A program made the position numbers and the translations under genes. A stretch of DNA of 64,000 bases from Spirosoma aureum (GTDB lineage: Bacteria; Bacteroidota; Bacteroidia; Cytophagales; Spirosomataceae). The notes under the pieces were generated by a model that saw nothing but the letters and a program-made list of their open reading frames with translations, searched no databases and had not been told where the DNA came from. The stretch spans positions 1,882,501 to 1,946,500 of the forward strand of contig NZ_CP050063.1 of NCBI RefSeq assembly GCF_011604685.1, read 5' to 3'. Positions 60,407-64,000 of the stretch are shown in pieces (position 1 is the stretch's first letter; each line of letters starts with the position of its first letter).

Positions 60407-61060
60407 TTATTTTGGGCATTTTGCCAATAATGGTTCTATTTGCTTCTGGCCCCACATGGGGGCTAAGTCGCTGGCTGGCTTAAAACTAGCAAATTTTTCG
60501 GTGGCCTGCTTTAATACCGGACAGGCTGCGGTGGGCCCACCACCATACTGCTCGGGGGTGTACATAAGCGAAGATCCTTCCAGTACGTACGTGCGTGGAT
60601 TATTGGCATTCAGACCTTTCGCTTTCACTAAACCAGCCTGAAAAAGTGGCCCATACTGCTGCCAGCGACTCATCGGATCAACTACCATTCGCGCCTGAGC
60701 AATATACGCTTTCAAAACAGCTAATTCGTCGTTATCGGAGGAAATGGCCTCTGCCGCTTTCAGATTGACGTCGGCCTGATCGAGGAATTTATCTTTGGTC
60801 GCTTCGTCTTTGCCCGTAAAGCCTAAATAAACATAGTTCAGACCCGCATAGTAACGCGGCAACCACTCTTTAGGCTCCGCTCCGGCAATGCGTTCAAACT
60901 GATTCGCTGTTGCCAGTAAATCGGCGGCTGGCGTTTTTTCGGTATGCGTTTTCATCATGCCAATAGCTTCGTTCATCGCCTGCTTATATTGGTCAGATTG
61001 CGCCCATACCGGGCAGTGGGCGGTGAGAGCCGCAATGATGATGAGAATGATCGTTTTCAT
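60407..61060 (-). CDS. Secreted protein of unknown function with TPR-like helices
   Basis: A 217-residue protein with a signal peptide (TIILIIIAALTAHCPVWAQ) and predicted helical repeats (AADLLATANQFERIAGAEPK, YYAGLNYVYLGFTGKD, DLLDQADVNLKAAEAISSD-like) that resemble tetratricopeptide helices. No partner domain. It lies 27 bases after a SnoaL-like gene on the same strand. Confidence 0.75.
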   Translation of the reverse strand: MKTIILIIIAALTAHCPVWAQSDQYKQAMNEAIGMMKTHTEKTPAADLLATANQFERIAGAEPKEWLPRYYAGLNYVYLGFTGKDEATKDKFLDQADVNLKAAEAISSDNDELAVLKAYIAQARMVVDPMSRWQQYGPLFQAGLVKAKGLNANNPRTYVLEGSSLMYTPEQYGGGPTAACPVLKQATEKFASFKPASDLAPMWGQKQIEPLLAKCPK

Positions 61061-61087
61061 GAGATTGGTAATTTGACCTGTAGTTAA

Positions 61088-61573
61088 TTACTTGCTTTTA
61101 AATGCCATAAGGAGCTGCTGGAATAAACCCGGTTTCTGCACACGACAGTTGTGAAACGCCCTGATTTTCCATTGGCCGTTTGCTTTGATCAAAATGATTG
61201 TCTGGATCGATAATCGATTCAAAGGGGGCTTCTTCTGGAAGCGTAGTTGAATCATTCCGGTTGAATGCATAAGGGCAATGTTATTACTCAAAAAGGCAAT
61301 CGAAGGCGATTCGGGTCCTGCATGCATCGTAGAGCCTTTCAACGCCCAGGAGTTAAATAGCTCATTGTGAATCTGTTCGTTCGCTTGTCTGCCCTTGATA
61401 TGTTGCCCCGCGAACGTGATGTAATCACAATCGTCGGTAAAATATTGACTAAACGCTCTGGCATCACCAGCATTCCAGGCCACTGCCAGTTGAGCAAAGA
61501 CCTCGCGAATTGCAGCTTCATCGACAGCTACAACTGCTGGCCTGATTGAGGTTTGACTTGGTTCCATCAGCAT
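61088..61573 (-). CDS. SnoaL-like / SgcJ-EcaC family protein
   Basis: A 161-residue NTF2-like protein. The pattern AIREVFAQLAVAWNAGDARA, then FSQYFTDDCDYITFAGQHIKG, then IRAFHNCRVQKPG matches SgcJ/EcaC-type or DUF4440-like SnoaL proteins. Start at ATG 61573; ATG 61567 is a close in-frame alternative. Enzyme activity is not predictable. Same strand as the TPR-like gene, and just downstream of the TonB receptor gene. Confidence 0.85.
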   Translation of the reverse strand: MLMEPSQTSIRPAVVAVDEAAIREVFAQLAVAWNAGDARAFSQYFTDDCDYITFAGQHIKGRQANEQIHNELFNSWALKGSTMHAGPESPSIAFLSNNIALMHSTGMIQLRFQKKPPLNRLSIQTIILIKANGQWKIRAFHNCRVQKPGLFQQLLMAFKSK

Positions 61574-61585
61574 ATGGTTTCCTTC

Positions 61586-63745
61586 TTATAATTCGTTCAC
61601 GTTTACCTTCGCTTTCTTCGAGAGCATGATCATACCACCGACGAAGAAACTCCGGTATGACTGTGGACCAACAGCATAGCGGGTCTTTGTATCGGGGGTG
61701 TAGCGATACGTAAACACATTGTGCGTATTGAGGATGTTATCTATTGAAGCATAGAGGACTACAAAATTTTTCCTGATGCTCGTAATATGACTGGCGCTGA
61801 AACTGAGGTTATTAACTATGGGCGTCCGGTCAGCAAGAAATACTTCGTTAGTAGGATTGAAGTAGGGTCTGCCACTACTGACCGTGTAGGTTAGCCCTAT
61901 GTTCGTGCTGATCTTCTCGAAATACCGCTTCATAATCAGGCTTATGTTGTGATTAGAAATGAATGTCGGAGTAGCCTGAACTGTGTATTGCTGAAATAGC
62001 CGCCTGGAGTCTACGTAGCTGTAGGTAATCCAGTAATCGAGGCCCTTTATTGTTTTCTGATCGCGCCAGAAAACGTCGAACCCCTGCGCGTAACCATTAC
62101 CCGTGTTGTTCGTAGCGCCGATCGGAAAACGATAGGGATTGGCGTCAAAAGGTTGACCCGTAAATTCACGAACTAATTGCGCGTAGTTTTTATAGAAAGT
62201 CTCAATCCGGAATGTGCGCTTGTTTTTAATGATCTGGTAGTTCAGAATTAAATGGTCGGCCCGTTCGAAATCCAGAGACGTATTGCGATAGAGATAGCGA
62301 TAATCCGGCGTTTGATAGAATTGTCCATAAGCCATCGATACCTGGCTGAACATCCCTGTTTTGTAAGCCAGGGATAAGCGGGGAGCCAGGTTGAATCGGC
62401 TGAGTACCGACGAATATTCGCCCCTGATTCCTGCCTGTACGGCTAAATTGCGTCCCAGGTAAGTCTGCGACTCCATGAACACTGCGCCATAATTATCATG
62501 CAGAGCGTATTGGATTCCCTGTACTGAATTTTTTATTGTAATAGCGTGGGCTTCGGTACCAAACAGCAGCGAGTTGTTGCCGAAGAGCCGAGTCAGCACA
62601 AACCGGCCCTGTGCCCGTGCACTTGAACGCCCGAAATCCTGGGTATCGAACGTGGTTGCGTCTGTGTCATAGCTATACGATAAACCAGAATTGAGCAGCC
62701 AGCGGCCATTGGCCCAACTATCGGTATATGTACTGGTGGTAAAGAAGTTACGATTGTGCTGCTGAAGTGCTGTTTTGCCCGTTTCATTCGACGGATCGAC
62801 GAAATGCATACCAAGCCTACTGTCGGAATACATGCCATAAAACTTGAACATTCCTGTTTTAGTAGGCTGTAGCCGATACGTTAAAGACGATCCGGCAAAT
62901 TCGGGTATGTGCGTCCAGTCGATGTTTTGCCGAACCAGAGTGAAAAGAGGCTTGAGATTGCCATAATAACCCGTTGCAGATACCGACGATTTCTCCGTAG
63001 CATGGTCGTAGCTGATGCCTGCATTCGCCAGATTTAAACTTAGACTAACTCCTTCATTCTGGGTTTTATCGGTGGTATTGAGCAATAGGACTGATGAGAG
63101 TGCCTGACCGTACTGGGCTGAATATCCCCCTGTGCTAAAGGATGTTCCTTTAAACATGAAGGGTTGAAACCGCCCTCGTGACTGAACATCGGGCATCGAA
63201 CTGAAATACGGATTCTGGACGATCATCCCATCGATTACTACTTTTGCTTCCTCTCCGGAGCCTCCCCGCACGAACAATCCCGTTTGTTCGCCAACCCGCT
63301 GCGTACCGGGCAACAGATTCATGGCAGCAGTGATGTCAGCGTTGGCTCCGGCAGTTGTTACAATATCCATTGGCTTAAGCATGGTCATCCGGCGTTCGTC
63401 GGACGCTTCAAATGAGCCCGCTGTGATGACAACCGTATTCAGATCGTTGGCTGCTTCGGTGAGCCGAATCGCAATGGGGGTAGGAAATCCCAGGGTTACT
63501 TTTTGGCTGAATGACTCATAACCGATGTAGGAAACCTGTAGGGTGGCCGTATCTTTTCGGGTGGTAGAAAAACGGAAGCTACCCGTACTGTCGGTATTAG
63601 CACCATCGTACGTACCACGCAGGAACACATTGGCACCTGGCAACGAATGTCCTTTCTGATCCGTTACGCGCCCTGCCAGTATGACCTGTGCCGAAGCCAC
63701 AGACGTGGTGAGTTGCAGGGCGGAAATAACGTAAATTATTTTCAT
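61586..63745 (-). CDS. TonB-dependent receptor with carboxypeptidase regulatory domain
   Basis: A 719-residue outer membrane receptor. Signal peptide (IIYVISALQLTTSVASAQ), a CarboxypepD_reg-like domain (GRVTDQKGHSLPGANVFLRG to about residue 90), a plug (VVIDGMIVQNPYF) and a 22-strand-type barrel (for example VSGRPYFNPTNEVFLADR, ending SYRSFFVGGMIML). Start at ATG 63745 because the signal peptide begins there; the frame opens to 63820 upstream. Ligand unknown; no SusD gene is adjacent. It is followed 13 bases later by the SnoaL-like gene. Confidence 0.9.
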   Translation of the reverse strand: MKIIYVISALQLTTSVASAQVILAGRVTDQKGHSLPGANVFLRGTYDGANTDSTGSFRFSTTRKDTATLQVSYIGYESFSQKVTLGFPTPIAIRLTEAANDLNTVVITAGSFEASDERRMTMLKPMDIVTTAGANADITAAMNLLPGTQRVGEQTGLFVRGGSGEEAKVVIDGMIVQNPYFSSMPDVQSRGRFQPFMFKGTSFSTGGYSAQYGQALSSVLLLNTTDKTQNEGVSLSLNLANAGISYDHATEKSSVSATGYYGNLKPLFTLVRQNIDWTHIPEFAGSSLTYRLQPTKTGMFKFYGMYSDSRLGMHFVDPSNETGKTALQQHNRNFFTTSTYTDSWANGRWLLNSGLSYSYDTDATTFDTQDFGRSSARAQGRFVLTRLFGNNSLLFGTEAHAITIKNSVQGIQYALHDNYGAVFMESQTYLGRNLAVQAGIRGEYSSVLSRFNLAPRLSLAYKTGMFSQVSMAYGQFYQTPDYRYLYRNTSLDFERADHLILNYQIIKNKRTFRIETFYKNYAQLVREFTGQPFDANPYRFPIGATNNTGNGYAQGFDVFWRDQKTIKGLDYWITYSYVDSRRLFQQYTVQATPTFISNHNISLIMKRYFEKISTNIGLTYTVSSGRPYFNPTNEVFLADRTPIVNNLSFSASHITSIRKNFVVLYASIDNILNTHNVFTYRYTPDTKTRYAVGPQSYRSFFVGGMIMLSKKAKVNVNEL

Positions 63746-63932
63746 GACGATCCGGCGTTCTGGTGCTTCGGTTGCTGTTGGATGGACCAAAACTACCGTG
63801 CTCATCTGCCAGCACCCCACTTTTTCCGACGAACTCAGTAAAGCGGGGTGTGAAATCCCGCAGGATAAGGATAAATTTGGGTTAACATTTGGTGGAATAC
63901 ATAGTTACTTTCGTATAAAGACCCTCGCACCA

Positions 63933-64000
63933 TTGACCACTACATTGATCACATTTCAACTTTCTCTTGGTCGACTTCGCCCCTGGCGTGAGGGCGATGA
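63933..64000 (+). CDS. GNAT family N-acetyltransferase, 5' end only
   Basis: The last 68 bases encode the beginning of a GNAT-like protein: TTTLITFQLSLGRLRPWREG then DE, the common LRPWREGDE start of ribosomal-protein or aminoglycoside-type acetyltransferases. The start codon is a TTG at 63933 (another TTG at 63945 is possible). The rest is beyond the window. Confidence 0.7.
   Translation, partial: MTTTLITFQLSLGRLRPWREGD

Noticed and set aside
1..64000. tRNA or rRNA genes
   Set aside because: No cloverleaf-like TψC/anticodon patterns or rRNA signatures were noticed by eye; a tRNAscan/barrnap run would settle it.

Overview
The window looks like a chromosomal segment of a Bacteroidota bacterium, most likely a Cytophagales/Spirosoma-like relative. 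This is inferred from gene content only: a type IX secretion (T9SS) style C-terminal domain on a large secreted protein, Oar-like and carboxypeptidase-regulatory-domain TonB receptors, LytTR/LytS regulation, a promoter fitting the Bacteroidota TTG / TAnnTTTG pattern, DUF3347, and many Bacteroidota-type lipoproteins. No rRNA, tRNA or CRISPR array was seen. Most of the window is ordinary core and accessory chromosome, with one clearly decayed stretch at about 18.5-22.2 kb.

Layout. 0-12.5 kb is housekeeping: 3' end of an HMG-CoA lyase, a HesB/IscA-like protein, a very large NtrY-like histidine kinase, a freestanding NUMOD4/HNH endonuclease, a CoA-binding protein, FabH, PurS, phosphatidylserine synthase, an MBL hydrolase, an RsmI-like methylase, an alpha/beta hydrolase and SelD. 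12.8-18.5 kb is envelope and secreted functions: an Oar-like TonB receptor, a secreted MBL hydrolase and a secreted glycerophosphodiesterase. 18.5-22.2 kb is a plasticity zone: a C-terminal gene fragment, a degenerate IS3-family element, a truncated and frameshifted cupin gene, an intact RES/Xre toxin-antitoxin pair with a palindromic operator candidate, a truncated serine recombinase, and two long perfect hairpins.

22.5-27.4 kb is one 1633-residue secreted beta-helix/Ig-repeat protein with a T9SS-like tail. 27.6-31 kb is a tightly overlapped operon of a DUF3347 lipoprotein and a complete ABC importer whose binding protein carries a Cys-His-Cys motif; this is the best candidate for an undescribed system. 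31-40.5 kb holds small hypothetical genes, an esterase/SMP-30 fusion, a lipoprotein, and a 1398-residue M43-type metalloprotease with about eleven fibronectin III repeats. 40.7-45.6 kb is a run of hydrolases (exported nucleosidase, GH1-like glycosidase, lipase, esterase, SGNH hydrolase). 45.8-47.7 kb has metX behind a SAM-I riboswitch, then a DciA-like protein.

47.7-57.3 kb has a polysaccharide deacetylase/glycosyltransferase pair, a Kir-type channel, an LD-carboxypeptidase, a deiodinase-like lipoprotein, M42 and M23 peptidases, a Kelch lipoprotein and a POT peptide transporter. 57.3-64 kb has an SUI1-like factor, a pentapeptide-repeat LytS kinase with its LytTR regulator and a small membrane protein, two small proteins, a second TonB receptor, and the start of a GNAT acetyltransferase.

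A recurring theme is long, nearly perfect intergenic inverted repeats (14-29 bp arms) with unrelated sequences. Some are evident bidirectional terminators; others have no T-tract and sit between co-directional genes. All functional calls come from reading motifs by eye; no database search was run.
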